From the NCBI GenBank assembly GCA_028275205.1, contig JAPWVB010000009.1, positions 1 through 19,351 of the forward strand: a stretch of 19,351 bases of DNA, given 5' to 3'. Shown here one piece after another: positions 7,043 through 13,771 of this stretch. The DNA is from Candidatus Acetothermia bacterium (GTDB lineage Bacteria > Bipolaricaulota > Bipolaricaulia > RBG-16-55-9 > DRXL01). Below the pieces are notes generated by a model that was not told the origin of the DNA, searched no databases, and saw nothing but the letters and a program-made list of their open reading frames with translations. A program made the position numbers and the translations under genes. How positions within the stretch are numbered: position 1 is the stretch's first letter; each line of letters starts with the position of its first letter.

Positions 7043-7072
7043 ATTATACTATACTTGGGAGGCCTTTGGAAA
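7043..7072 (-). promoter_or_regulatory. Promoter of the candidate RNA / nfeD unit
   Basis: On the reverse strand, perfect TATAAT (7043-7048) lies 18 bp from TTTCCA (7067-7072, 4 of 6 matches). The start would be near 7036, about 250 bases ahead of the nfeD ATG. Confidence 0.55.
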
Positions 7073-7075
7073 GTT

Positions 7076-8533
7076 TCACCCCTCGTCCCCGAACCGATAG
7101 TTTGGGGCCTCTTTAGTGATCTGGACGTCGTGGGGATGGCTCTCGATGAGCGACGCTCGCGTGATCTGGATGAACTCCGCTGTCCTCTGGAGCGTCGGGA
7201 TATCCGGGGCACCACAATACCCCATAGCGACCTTGACACCCCCAACTAATTGATAGAGCACGTCAGCGACCTTGCCGCGATAGCGCACCCGGCCCTCGAT
7301 CCCCTCCGCGATCGGCTCCTTGGACTCATCCCAAAAGTACCGCCGATCCCCCGTGGGGGCGGCCTTCAGCGCCCCTACTGATCCCATCCCTCGATACGTC
7401 TTATATGTTTCGCCCTTGAGCGTAAAGACCTCCCCGGGGGCCTCCTCAGTGCCCGCCAATAATCCCCCGATCATCACCGCGGAAGCTCCTGCGGCCAACG
7501 CCTTGGCGATATCCCCTGAGTAGCGAATCCCCCCATCGGAGATGATGGGGATCTGATACTTCTGGGCGACCTTGGCGCACTCGAGCACCGCCGACAGCTG
7601 CGGCACCCCCACCCCGCTGATCACGCGCGTGGTGCAGATCGAACCCCCGCCGATGCCCACCTTGACGGCGTCGGCCCCGGCGTCTATGAGGGCTTTGGTC
7701 CCCTCCGCGGTCGCCACGTTGCCCGCGATCACGTCAATAGAGAATCTCTTCTTCAATGCTCGAACTTTCTCGATGACCCGCGAGCTGTGGCCGTGCGCGG
7801 TGTCCACCACCAAGACGTCCACCCCGGCTTCAATGAGCAGCTCCTCGCGCTCCATGTCGAGCGAGACCCCTACGGCCGCACCGCACAGCAGCCGCCCATG
7901 ACTATCTTTACACGCGTTGGGGAACTGCTCCGCTTTCTTAATGTCTTTCATGGTGATGAGGCCGCATAGGCGGAACTTCTCGTCCACCAACGGGAGCTTC
8001 TCGATGCGATGCTCTTGTAAGATTCTCTTGGCTTCTGTAAGGGAGACCGTGGGTGGCGCGGTGACAAGCCTCTCTCTGGGGGTCATGCGCCGCGCGATGG
8101 GCTCGTCAAGGTCCTCGCGCACCTGCAGATCCCTGAGGGTGATCAGCCCCTCTAAGACCCCAGTCTTGCGGTCTACAATGGGAATCCCAGAGATATTGTG
8201 TTCGGCCATCAGGCGTAGGGCGCGCGCGATGGGTTCCTCCTTGGTGAGCGTCCAGGGGTCACGGATCACCCCGGCTTCGTAGCGCTTCACCTTGCGGACT
8301 TCCTCGGCTTGTTGTTCGGGGGTGAGATTGCGGTGGATGATCCCCAAGCCCCCCTCCTTGGCCATAGCGATGGCCATCGCCGCTTCCGTGACCGTGTCCA
8401 TAGCCGCGCTAAGAATGGGAATCTTCAGCGTAATATTCCGAGTCACTTTGGTCGAGACGTCAACTTCGTGGGGGAGAATCTCCGAGCACTTTGGCACAAG
8501 CAAGACATCATCGAAGGTGAGCGCGAGCTTCAC
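7076..8533 (-). CDS. guaB: Inosine-5'-monophosphate dehydrogenase
   Basis: GuaB oxidises IMP to XMP with NAD+, the committed step to GMP. The 485-residue protein is full length. It shows LTFDDVLLVP near the start, a pair of CBS domains (about 90-205) inserted in the TIM barrel, the IMP-binding loop VGIGGGSICTTR with catalytic Cys300, DGGIRYSGD (333-341), and a flap with the Arg-Tyr pair (GDRRYFWDE). The GTG start at 8533 has GGGAGGG six bases upstream. Purine synthesis genes occupy 1-1781 of the same strand, but the intervening genes make this a separate unit. Its promoter overlaps that of the divergent membrane-protein gene. Confidence 0.97.
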   Translation of the reverse strand: MKLALTFDDVLLVPKCSEILPHEVDVSTKVTRNITLKIPILSAAMDTVTEAAMAIAMAKEGGLGIIHRNLTPEQQAEEVRKVKRYEAGVIRDPWTLTKEEPIARALRLMAEHNISGIPIVDRKTGVLEGLITLRDLQVREDLDEPIARRMTPRERLVTAPPTVSLTEAKRILQEHRIEKLPLVDEKFRLCGLITMKDIKKAEQFPNACKDSHGRLLCGAAVGVSLDMEREELLIEAGVDVLVVDTAHGHSSRVIEKVRALKKRFSIDVIAGNVATAEGTKALIDAGADAVKVGIGGGSICTTRVISGVGVPQLSAVLECAKVAQKYQIPIISDGGIRYSGDIAKALAAGASAVMIGGLLAGTEEAPGEVFTLKGETYKTYRGMGSVGALKAAPTGDRRYFWDESKEPIAEGIEGRVRYRGKVADVLYQLVGGVKVAMGYCGAPDIPTLQRTAEFIQITRASLIESHPHDVQITKEAPNYRFGDEG

Positions 8534-8562
8534 AGTGATCCCTCCCGGGCTCGCTTTGGTCT

Positions 8563-8590
8563 ATTATACAGCTAACAATCTGAAATGCAA
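8563..8590 (-). promoter_or_regulatory. guaB promoter
   Basis: On the reverse strand, TTGCAT (8585-8590) and perfect TATAAT (8563-8568) are 16 bp apart. The predicted start is near 8556, giving a leader of about 23 bases with a good Shine-Dalgarno sequence. Confidence 0.65.
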
Positions 8591-8596
8591 TATAAT
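8591..8596 (+). promoter_or_regulatory. Leaderless-type -10 box of the small-multidrug-export gene
   Basis: Perfect TATAAT ends 7 bases before the ATG at 8604, so the transcript should start at the start codon. The -35 region (about 8568-8573) is poor and lies on the guaB -10 box. The -10 itself directly abuts the guaB -35 box. Confidence 0.55.
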
Positions 8597-8603
8597 AGAG
8601 TTC

Positions 8604-9062
8604 ATGCGCGAGATCGTGACGGTGCTGCTCCTGGCAGCGTTGCCCATCAGCGAGCTGCGCGGGGCGATCCCGGTGGCGATGGGGGTCTATGGGTTTGACC
8701 CCATCAGCTCGTATCTTTTGGGAGTTGTGGGGAATCTCCTGCCGGTGCCGATTCTGTTAAAGCTCTTGGGGCCGGCGACGGAGCTGCTCCGTCGCTCTGC
8801 GATGCTGAATCGTGTGGTGAGCTGGCTCTTGACGCGCACCCGCGCGCGCCATAGCGCGCTGATCGCGCGGTTTGGGGCGGTGGCGCTGGTGCTCTTCGTG
8901 GCGATCCCCCTGCCGGCGACGGGCGCGTGGACAGGGGCGCTGATCGCCCACGTCTTTGGGATTCCCTTCAGATATGCGTTTCCGCTGATCGCGCTGGGGG
9001 TGAGCCTCGCCGGGGTCCTGGTGACGCTGGCGACGCTGGGAATAATTAAGTTCTTCTTATGA
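8604..9062 (+). CDS. Small-multidrug-export family membrane protein (COG2426-like)
   Basis: A 152-residue, strongly hydrophobic protein with about four or five membrane segments. The N-terminus carries the family hallmark LPISELRGAIPVAMG, followed by GVVGNLLPVPILLKLLG and, later, AIPLPATGAWTGALIA; these match the putative small multidrug export proteins of COG2426. Substrate and transport activity are unproven for the family. The start at 8604 is chosen because the hallmark begins a few residues later and the -10 box ends 7 bases before it; the frame stays open further upstream but runs through the guaB gene. Its TGA overlaps the ATG of the next gene. Confidence 0.82.
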   Translation: MREIVTVLLLAALPISELRGAIPVAMGVYGFDPISSYLLGVVGNLLPVPILLKLLGPATELLRRSAMLNRVVSWLLTRTRARHSALIARFGAVALVLFVAIPLPATGAWTGALIAHVFGIPFRYAFPLIALGVSLAGVLVTLATLGIIKFFL

Positions 9063-9403
9063 GACGAAAACGGAGCTTGCCTAAGCGGACATGGCTCTTG
9101 CGGCGCATCCGCGCCAAGATACGCCAGCGCGATTGGGAATTGACCCTCCATGCCCAGCGCCAGAGCCGCGCCCGGAAGATCTCGCAAGCCGAGATCGAAT
9201 CTGCTATACTTACTGGGCGAGTCATCGAAGATTATCCTGATGACCCGCGAGGGCCAAGTTGCCTCGTGTTCGGATATACGCAACAACGTCGCCCTATACA
9301 CATCGTGGTGGCCTACCCCGTCACGGGGCGCCGAATGAAGGTGATCACCGTTTATGAGCCGTCAGCAGACCGATGGCAAGCTGGCTGGCAAAAGCGCCGC
9401 TAG
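9059..9403 (+). CDS. DUF4258-family small protein
   Basis: 114 residues. After a very basic N-terminus (MRRKRSLPKRTWLLRRIRAK) comes WELTLHAQRQSRARKIS, AEIESAILTGRVIEDYPDD, SCLVFGYTQQRRPIHIVVAY and MKVITVYEPSADRW. This is the layout of DUF4258, whose members look like RelE-type toxin folds and usually sit beside a small partner gene. The ATG overlaps the stop of the membrane-protein gene (ATGA), so the two are translationally linked. The next gene starts 50 bases before this one ends. A toxin role is inference from fold resemblance only. Confidence 0.72.
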   Translation: MRRKRSLPKRTWLLRRIRAKIRQRDWELTLHAQRQSRARKISQAEIESAILTGRVIEDYPDDPRGPSCLVFGYTQQRRPIHIVVAYPVTGRRMKVITVYEPSADRWQAGWQKRR

Positions 9404-9671
9404 ACTCTATGAAGTCGTGAAGGAGATCGTAGATCGCCTCGATCCCATCGGCTTGCTTGCTCTGGGATGCCCTGATGACGAATACGCTCCAGAGATCGAG
9501 CGTATTGCTCAGCGGCTCGCCACTGCAAAAGCCCTCTCCCTAGAGATGGTGCAGGCTATCTTACACGAGACCTTCGCTGAGTTTTTTGACGACGAGCTCG
9601 CTGGCCCTACGGAACGTTACCGGGAGGCTGCTAGGGAGATCATGCAGCACCTAGAAACACTCGCCATTTAG
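9354..9671 (+). CDS. Small acidic protein, DUF1871-like, partner of the DUF4258 gene
   Basis: 105 residues, acidic and helical. The segment DPIGLLALGCPDDEYAPEIERIAQRL resembles the core of DUF1871-type proteins, and LHETFAEFFDDEL follows. Assignment is from memory of the pattern and is moderate at best. The ATG at 9354 overlaps the DUF4258 gene by 50 bp; a GTG at 9417 (residue 22) is the alternative start, with no obvious ribosome-binding site for either. Its stop overlaps the stop of the converging Uma2 gene. Pairing with a DUF4258 protein raises a toxin-antitoxin-like reading, unproven. Confidence 0.6.
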   Translation: MSRQQTDGKLAGKSAARLYEVVKEIVDRLDPIGLLALGCPDDEYAPEIERIAQRLATAKALSLEMVQAILHETFAEFFDDELAGPTERYREAAREIMQHLETLAI

Positions 9672-10225
9672 CCCAAGATCTTTGCGACCGGGAGCTCTAG
9701 AGCAAGAAGCTGCGCGGTGAGGGTCTGGCCCCGCCCAACGATCTGACTTTGCTGATACCCTTCAACCTTGGGGTCTCGATGGACTTCGATCTGCTCGCGA
9801 GATAAATCTACAATCCATACTTCGGGGATGCCCGCCTTGGCGTAGAGGGGGAGCTTGACGTGACGGTCAAACTCCCCGGAAGTCTCGCAAACTTCGATCA
9901 CTAAGAGCACGTCCCTAGGGGTCGGGAGGGCATCGCGGTAGAAATCCGTCCTGGGCACAAGCAGAGCGACATCGGGTTGCGGCTCCGAATAGTCACTCAG
10001 CCGAATCGGATTCTGCACGCTCACGATAGCACGCCCCTTGGCTTGGTCTTGTAGGAGATGGTTCAACCGTGTAACACAACTGGCATGACGACTGCTGATC
10101 GGGCTCATCTCGAAGATCTCCCCTTCGAGGAGTTCCACACGATCGTCCTCACGGAGAATGCCCGCCTCCGCCAAGCGATGGTACTCCCAGACGGTGAAGC
10201 GCCGCTTCGTGACCAGAGTAGCCAT
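9668..10225 (-). CDS. Uma2-family (DUF820) PD-(D/E)XK nuclease-like protein
   Basis: 185 residues with the full Uma2 pattern: FTVWEYHRLAEAGIL, RVELLEGEIFEMSP, the Asp in EPQPDVALLVP (Asp85), the Glu in VLLVIEVCETS (Glu111), and FDRHVKLPLYAKAGIPEVWIVDL. Asp85, Glu111 and the following DR-x-x-K (Asp120, Lys124) correspond to the catalytic set of the restriction-endonuclease fold. The usual IEVSDTS reads IEVCETS here. These proteins are numerous in Cyanobacteria, Chloroflexi and Deinococcus-Thermus; their physiological role is unclear. The -10 box ends 6 bases before the ATG, so the message is probably leaderless. Confidence 0.87.
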   Translation of the reverse strand: MATLVTKRRFTVWEYHRLAEAGILREDDRVELLEGEIFEMSPISSRHASCVTRLNHLLQDQAKGRAIVSVQNPIRLSDYSEPQPDVALLVPRTDFYRDALPTPRDVLLVIEVCETSGEFDRHVKLPLYAKAGIPEVWIVDLSREQIEVHRDPKVEGYQQSQIVGRGQTLTAQLLALELPVAKILG

Positions 10226-10231
10226 AAGTCT

Positions 10232-10237
10232 ATTATA
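10232..10237 (-). promoter_or_regulatory. Leaderless-type -10 box of the Uma2 gene
   Basis: Perfect TATAAT on the reverse strand, 6 bases from the Uma2 ATG. It contains the TAA stop codon of clpC (10233-10235). No good -35 box is seen 16-18 bp upstream. Confidence 0.5.
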
Positions 10238-12671
10238 CCGCGACGGCGGCCTCGCTGACGACCGTGAGCGTGAACCGTCCGTCGTGAGCGTCTACGCGCA
10301 CCGTGTCCCCCTCTTTGAGCTTGTTCTCGACGATCTGCATGGCAAGCTCGTTCTCGATCTCCTCTTGAATAACTCGCTGCAAGGGCCGCGCCCCATAGAG
10401 CGGGTCATACCCCTTCTCGGCCAGGAGCGCCTTGGCCGCCTCGCTCACCTCAAGCGCGATTCCCCGCTCGGCCAGCTTCTTGCGCAACACTTCGAGCTTC
10501 AGCGAGACGATCTCCAAGAGATTCTCCCTCGACAGCGGGCGGAAGACGATGATCCCGTCGAGCCTGTTGAGAAATTCTGGGCGGAAGAACCTCTTCACCT
10601 CGCTCAGGACGCGCTCGCGAATCTCTTGATAGGAGCGCTCGTGGGCGTCGCTCTTCTCGCTGACAAAGCCCAGCTGCGTCGTCTTGGAGACGATAGACTC
10701 GCTGCCGAGATTGCTCGTCATCAGAATGATAGTGTTCTTGAAGTCCACGGTGCGCCCATGCCCGTCGGTGAGCCGCCCGTCATCAAGGACCTGCAAGAGA
10801 ATATTGAAGACGTCTCGATGGGCTTTTTCGATCTCGTCGAAGAGAATAACTCTGTAGGGCTTTCTTCTCACGGCTTCAGTCAGTTGACCCCCTTCTTCGT
10901 AGCCCACGTAGCCCGGCGGGGAGCCGATTAGCTTCGCCACAGAGTGGGGCTCCATAAATTCGGACATGTCGAAGCGCAAGAGCGCGCTCTCGTCACCAAA
11001 GAGCGCTTCAGCTAACGCTTTGGCCAGCTCGGTCTTGCCCACGCCCGTCGGGCCTAAGAACAAGAAGCTCCCTGCGGGGCGCCGCGGGTCTTTGAGCCCA
11101 GCGCGGGCGCGGCGCACCGCCTGCGCCACGGCTCTGACAGCGTCGTTCTGGTCAATCACTCTCTGATGTAAGCGCTCCTCGAGCTTCGCCAAGCGCTCGC
11201 GCTCTTCTTCGAACATCTGCTCCACGGGGATGCCCGTCCACAGCGCGACCGTCTCGGCGATCTCCCGCTCGGTGACGATGGGCTCCCGCTGGACTCTTTG
11301 AGTATGCTCGGCCTCGCGCTGGGCTTTTTCAGTCTGAAGCTTTTCGAGCTCCTTCTGGAGCTGCTGCGCCGTCTTGGGGTCGGCGTTCTTCAGGCGCCCT
11401 TCTACTAATCGAATTTTCTCCGTGATCTCTTGGACTTCGGGCGCGAACGTGCGATCCACCCTGAGCTTGGCCGCGGCTTCGTCGAGGAGATCTATCGCTT
11501 TGTCGGGGAGGAATCTGTCGGAGATATAGCGCGCCGCAAGCTGCGCCGCCGCTCTCAGGGCCCCATCAGTGATCTTGACGTTGTGGTGTGCCTCGAGCTT
11601 TGGTCGCAGCCCCTCTAAGATCGCGATCGTCTCGTCTACAGAGGGCTCTTCGATTAAGACTTTTTGGAAGCGTCGTTCGAGCGCTGGGTCTTGCTCGATG
11701 TGCTCTCTGTATTCGTCGAGCGTCGTCGCCCCGATCACTTGGAACGTGCCGCGGGCCAAGACGGGCTTCAAGATATTCGACGCATCAATAGCGCCTTCAG
11801 CCGCACCAGCCCCCACGACCGTGTGCAGCTCGTCAATAAAGACTATAATCTTGCCCTTGGCGTTCTCGATCTCGTTGATCACGGCCTTGAGGCGCTCCTC
11901 GAACTCCCCGCGGAACTTGGTGCCCGCGACGAGCGCGGCAAGATCGAGCTGGACCAACTCTTTGTCTTTGAGGCTGTCGGGGACGTCGCCGGCGACGATC
12001 CGCTGCGCGAGCCCTTCCACGATGGCCGTCTTGCCCACGCCCGGCTCGCCGATGAAGACCGGGTTGTTCTTCTTTCTGCGCGAGAGGATCTGCACCGCTC
12101 GACGGATCTCGCGCGAGCGCCCGATGACCGGGTCGAGCTTGCCCTCGCGGGCCAGCGCCGTGAGATTCACAGAGAATCGCTCGAGCGCTTTATAGCGGCT
12201 TTCAGCTTCTCGGTCGGTGACGCGCTGGGCGCCGCGCACCTTCGAGAGCGCCTGATAGACCGCCTCGGGAGTTATACTATATTTATATAAGACCCTTCGC
12301 AGAGCGGTGTTTGGGTCTTGGCTGATCGCAATGAGCAGATGCTCGATCCCGATGAATTCGTCCTTGAGACGATCGGCCTCGACCTGAGCGGACTTAACAA
12401 GCATCTCCAAACGCGGGGTGATGTAGATCTGTTGCCCCACGGTCGTGGAGACGCTCGGCTTTTCGGTCAAGAGCATCTCAAGATCTTTGAGCAGCCCGGG
12501 GATGGGCACGCCCATCTCTTTCAAAAGCTCTTGCCCCACGCCCTCCTTCGCCGCAAGCGTATAGAAGATATGCTCGACGTCGAGCTGATTGTGCTTGTAC
12601 TTCTCCAGAAGATCAGTCGAATCGCGGAAGACCTCCTGGGCCTTCTCAGTAAAACGATCGAATCGAATCAT
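10233..12671 (-). CDS. clpC: ATP-dependent Clp protease ATPase / chaperone ClpC
   Basis: 812 residues of a two-ring Clp/Hsp100 unfoldase. N-terminal double Clp domain (about 1-145); first AAA module with Walker A GEPGVGKT (208-215) and Walker B IIVFIDE (275-281); a short coiled-coil middle domain (about 410-465); second AAA module with Walker A GPTGVGKT (540-547) and Walker B VILFDE (608-613). The middle domain is shorter than in ClpB, and Leu-Gly-Phe at 667-669 fits the ClpP-docking tripeptide, so I call ClpC rather than ClpB. It would feed substrates to ClpP in the cytosol. AAGGAG precedes the ATG. A CIRCE-like operator lies between promoter and start. Confidence 0.92.
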   Translation of the reverse strand: MIRFDRFTEKAQEVFRDSTDLLEKYKHNQLDVEHIFYTLAAKEGVGQELLKEMGVPIPGLLKDLEMLLTEKPSVSTTVGQQIYITPRLEMLVKSAQVEADRLKDEFIGIEHLLIAISQDPNTALRRVLYKYSITPEAVYQALSKVRGAQRVTDREAESRYKALERFSVNLTALAREGKLDPVIGRSREIRRAVQILSRRKKNNPVFIGEPGVGKTAIVEGLAQRIVAGDVPDSLKDKELVQLDLAALVAGTKFRGEFEERLKAVINEIENAKGKIIVFIDELHTVVGAGAAEGAIDASNILKPVLARGTFQVIGATTLDEYREHIEQDPALERRFQKVLIEEPSVDETIAILEGLRPKLEAHHNVKITDGALRAAAQLAARYISDRFLPDKAIDLLDEAAAKLRVDRTFAPEVQEITEKIRLVEGRLKNADPKTAQQLQKELEKLQTEKAQREAEHTQRVQREPIVTEREIAETVALWTGIPVEQMFEEERERLAKLEERLHQRVIDQNDAVRAVAQAVRRARAGLKDPRRPAGSFLFLGPTGVGKTELAKALAEALFGDESALLRFDMSEFMEPHSVAKLIGSPPGYVGYEEGGQLTEAVRRKPYRVILFDEIEKAHRDVFNILLQVLDDGRLTDGHGRTVDFKNTIILMTSNLGSESIVSKTTQLGFVSEKSDAHERSYQEIRERVLSEVKRFFRPEFLNRLDGIIVFRPLSRENLLEIVSLKLEVLRKKLAERGIALEVSEAAKALLAEKGYDPLYGARPLQRVIQEEIENELAMQIVENKLKEGDTVRVDAHDGRFTLTVVSEAAVAV

Positions 12672-12692
12672 ACGTCACTCCTTTGCCAACAT

Positions 12693-12719
12693 TTAGCAGA
12701 CTCATCACGACTCTGCTAA
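12693..12719. promoter_or_regulatory. CIRCE-like inverted repeat (candidate HrcA operator) before clpC
   Basis: TTAGCAGAC, 9 bases, CTCTGCTAA: two 9-bp arms matching at 8 of 9 positions. The classic CIRCE element is TTAGCACTC-N9-GAGTGCTAA, so the outer six bases and the 9-base spacing are the same and the inner three differ. It sits immediately downstream of the clpC -10 box, where HrcA binds in heat-shock operons. Confidence 0.6.
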
Positions 12720-12720
12720 C

Positions 12721-12750
12721 ATTATACGGGACGAACTTCCCCCTTGTCAA
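12721..12750 (-). promoter_or_regulatory. clpC promoter
   Basis: On the reverse strand, perfect TTGACA (12745-12750) and TATAAT (12721-12726) are 18 bp apart. Predicted start about 12714, inside the CIRCE-like element, leaving a leader of about 43 bases. Confidence 0.8.
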
Positions 12751-12764
12751 GGCCGCCCTCCCCC

Positions 12765-12793
12765 TTGACAGACACGACCCCCGACGCTATAAT
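12765..12793 (+). promoter_or_regulatory. Consensus promoter of the SLH tether gene
   Basis: Perfect TTGACA (12765-12770) and TATAAT (12788-12793) with an optimal 17-bp spacer. Back-to-back with the clpC promoter, 14 bp between the two -35 boxes. High basal expression is expected. Confidence 0.85.
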
Positions 12794-12799
12794 CCCACT

Positions 12800-12942
12800 G
12801 TCCAAAAAGTTGGAGGCGCTCATCACCCTCCGGGATGGACAGGTGGGCTTGACCGCCTCAAGTTCTGTAACCTACAATACGCCCTCGAGGCAGGACAAAA
12901 AGACCCGAGGAGGTTGGGCATAACGAACTCGGGGAGGTAGAC
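12800..12942 (+). promoter_or_regulatory. 143-base 5' leader of the SLH gene with a stem at the ribosome-binding site
   Basis: GAGGCG (12813-12818) can pair with CGCCTC (12854-12859), and CCCGAG (12904-12909) with CTCGGG (12928-12933). The latter covers the first bases of the ribosome-binding sequence GGGGAGG (12931-12937). No known riboswitch signature is recognised; it may set mRNA stability or translation. Confidence 0.35.
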
Positions 12943-13626
12943 ATGAGAAGTCTCAAAGTCGTGCTGATCGGGCTGATGGTGGTGGGCATGGGGCTCTTAG
13001 CATTGGCCGACGGCCAGCCCAAACAGCCGTCCCAAAAGCCCGCACAGAAGCCCGCAACGAAGCCTGCCGCAGGGCGCGGCTCAATCTTCGTGGACGTCCC
13101 AGCAGATCACTACGCCGCCAGCGATCTGAAGTTCTTGGTGGAGCGCGGCATCATCACCGGGCTGCCCAACGGGGAATTCCAGGGCAGCAAGGCCCTCACC
13201 CGCTACGACGCCGCGGTGCTCATCGCCCGGGCCGTCAGATACCTACAGAACGACCCGGAGAAGATCCAGCCCGCCGATCTCAAAGTCTTGCAAGATCTGA
13301 TCTTCAAGCTCTCGGAGCGCGTGCAGTCGTTAGACAAACTGGAGCAGGACGTGGCCACGCTCAAGAGCCGGCCGACCAGCGATAGCAGCGCCGAGGTCGC
13401 TTCTCTCAAGGAGCAGCTCGCCCAGAGCAACGCGCAGATCGCCAGCCTCCAAAGCCAACTGCAGAGCCTTAAGAGCGAGCTGCAGCAGGCCCGCGCGGCC
13501 TCCTCCGGGGGCGTCGTCCCTGAGGAGCTCGAAAAGCTGCAACGGCAGATGAATAACGCGCTGCTGATCACGGGATTTGCTGTCTTTGCCGGTGTCGTCG
13601 CGGTGATCGTGGCCCTCTTGACATAG
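12943..13626 (+). CDS. SLH-domain coiled-coil protein with C-terminal membrane anchor (Omp-alpha-like tether)
   Basis: 227 residues in four parts: signal peptide (1-22, ending ALA); Lys/Pro/Ala-rich linker (24-46); one S-layer homology domain (48-100, FVDVPADHYAASDLKFL and GIITGLPNGEFQG with LTRYDAAVLIARAV); a coiled coil (about 112-205, Gln/Leu/Ser-rich heptads); and a hydrophobic C-terminal segment (206-226). This order is that of Omp-alpha of Thermotoga, whose SLH head binds the cell wall and whose tail anchors in the outer membrane; this protein's coil is much shorter. GGGGAGG precedes the ATG. Three barrel-like exported proteins follow. The last codons overlap the -35 box of their promoter. 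Confidence 0.8.
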   Translation: MRSLKVVLIGLMVVGMGLLALADGQPKQPSQKPAQKPATKPAAGRGSIFVDVPADHYAASDLKFLVERGIITGLPNGEFQGSKALTRYDAAVLIARAVRYLQNDPEKIQPADLKVLQDLIFKLSERVQSLDKLEQDVATLKSRPTSDSSAEVASLKEQLAQSNAQIASLQSQLQSLKSELQQARAASSGGVVPEELEKLQRQMNNALLITGFAVFAGVVAVIVALLT

Positions 13627-13646
13627 GGACGGGTCAGTGCTATAAT
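13618..13646 (+). promoter_or_regulatory. Consensus promoter of the three-gene exported-protein operon
   Basis: Perfect TTGACA (13618-13623) and TATAAT (13641-13646), 17-bp spacer. The -35 box is also the Leu-Thr codons that end the SLH gene. Predicted start near 13653. Confidence 0.85.
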
Positions 13647-13652
13647 ATAGCC

Positions 13653-13771
13653 ACCAAAAAACGACCTGCAAAGGAGGTGGTCGCTAGACTGGGGGAAAAC
13701 CAAAACCAACCGCAGAGCCGTCACTTTCGTGCGTACGTCGCAAAACCGAGTAAAAAAGGAGGTTTCTGTAC
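13653..13771 (+). other. 5' leader of the exported-protein operon
   Basis: About 119 bases without a convincing gene. CGACC (13662-13666) can pair with GGTCG (13679-13683) around an AAGGAGGT that mimics a ribosome-binding site but has no usable ATG after it. The true site AAAGGAGG is at 13755-13762. Confidence 0.3.

Noticed and set aside
8292..8603. N-terminal extension of the small-multidrug-export protein from 8292
   Set aside because: It is antisense to the guaB 5' end and passes through both promoters; the family hallmark starts after the ATG at 8604.
10233..12671. ClpB as the identity of the Clp ATPase
   Set aside because: The middle domain is too short for ClpB and a Leu-Gly-Phe ClpP-docking tripeptide is present.
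13662..13690. Leader peptide starting after AAGGAGGT near 13671
   Set aside because: The only start candidate, GTG at 13678, overlaps the ribosome-binding-like sequence itself and the frame runs into paralogue 1.
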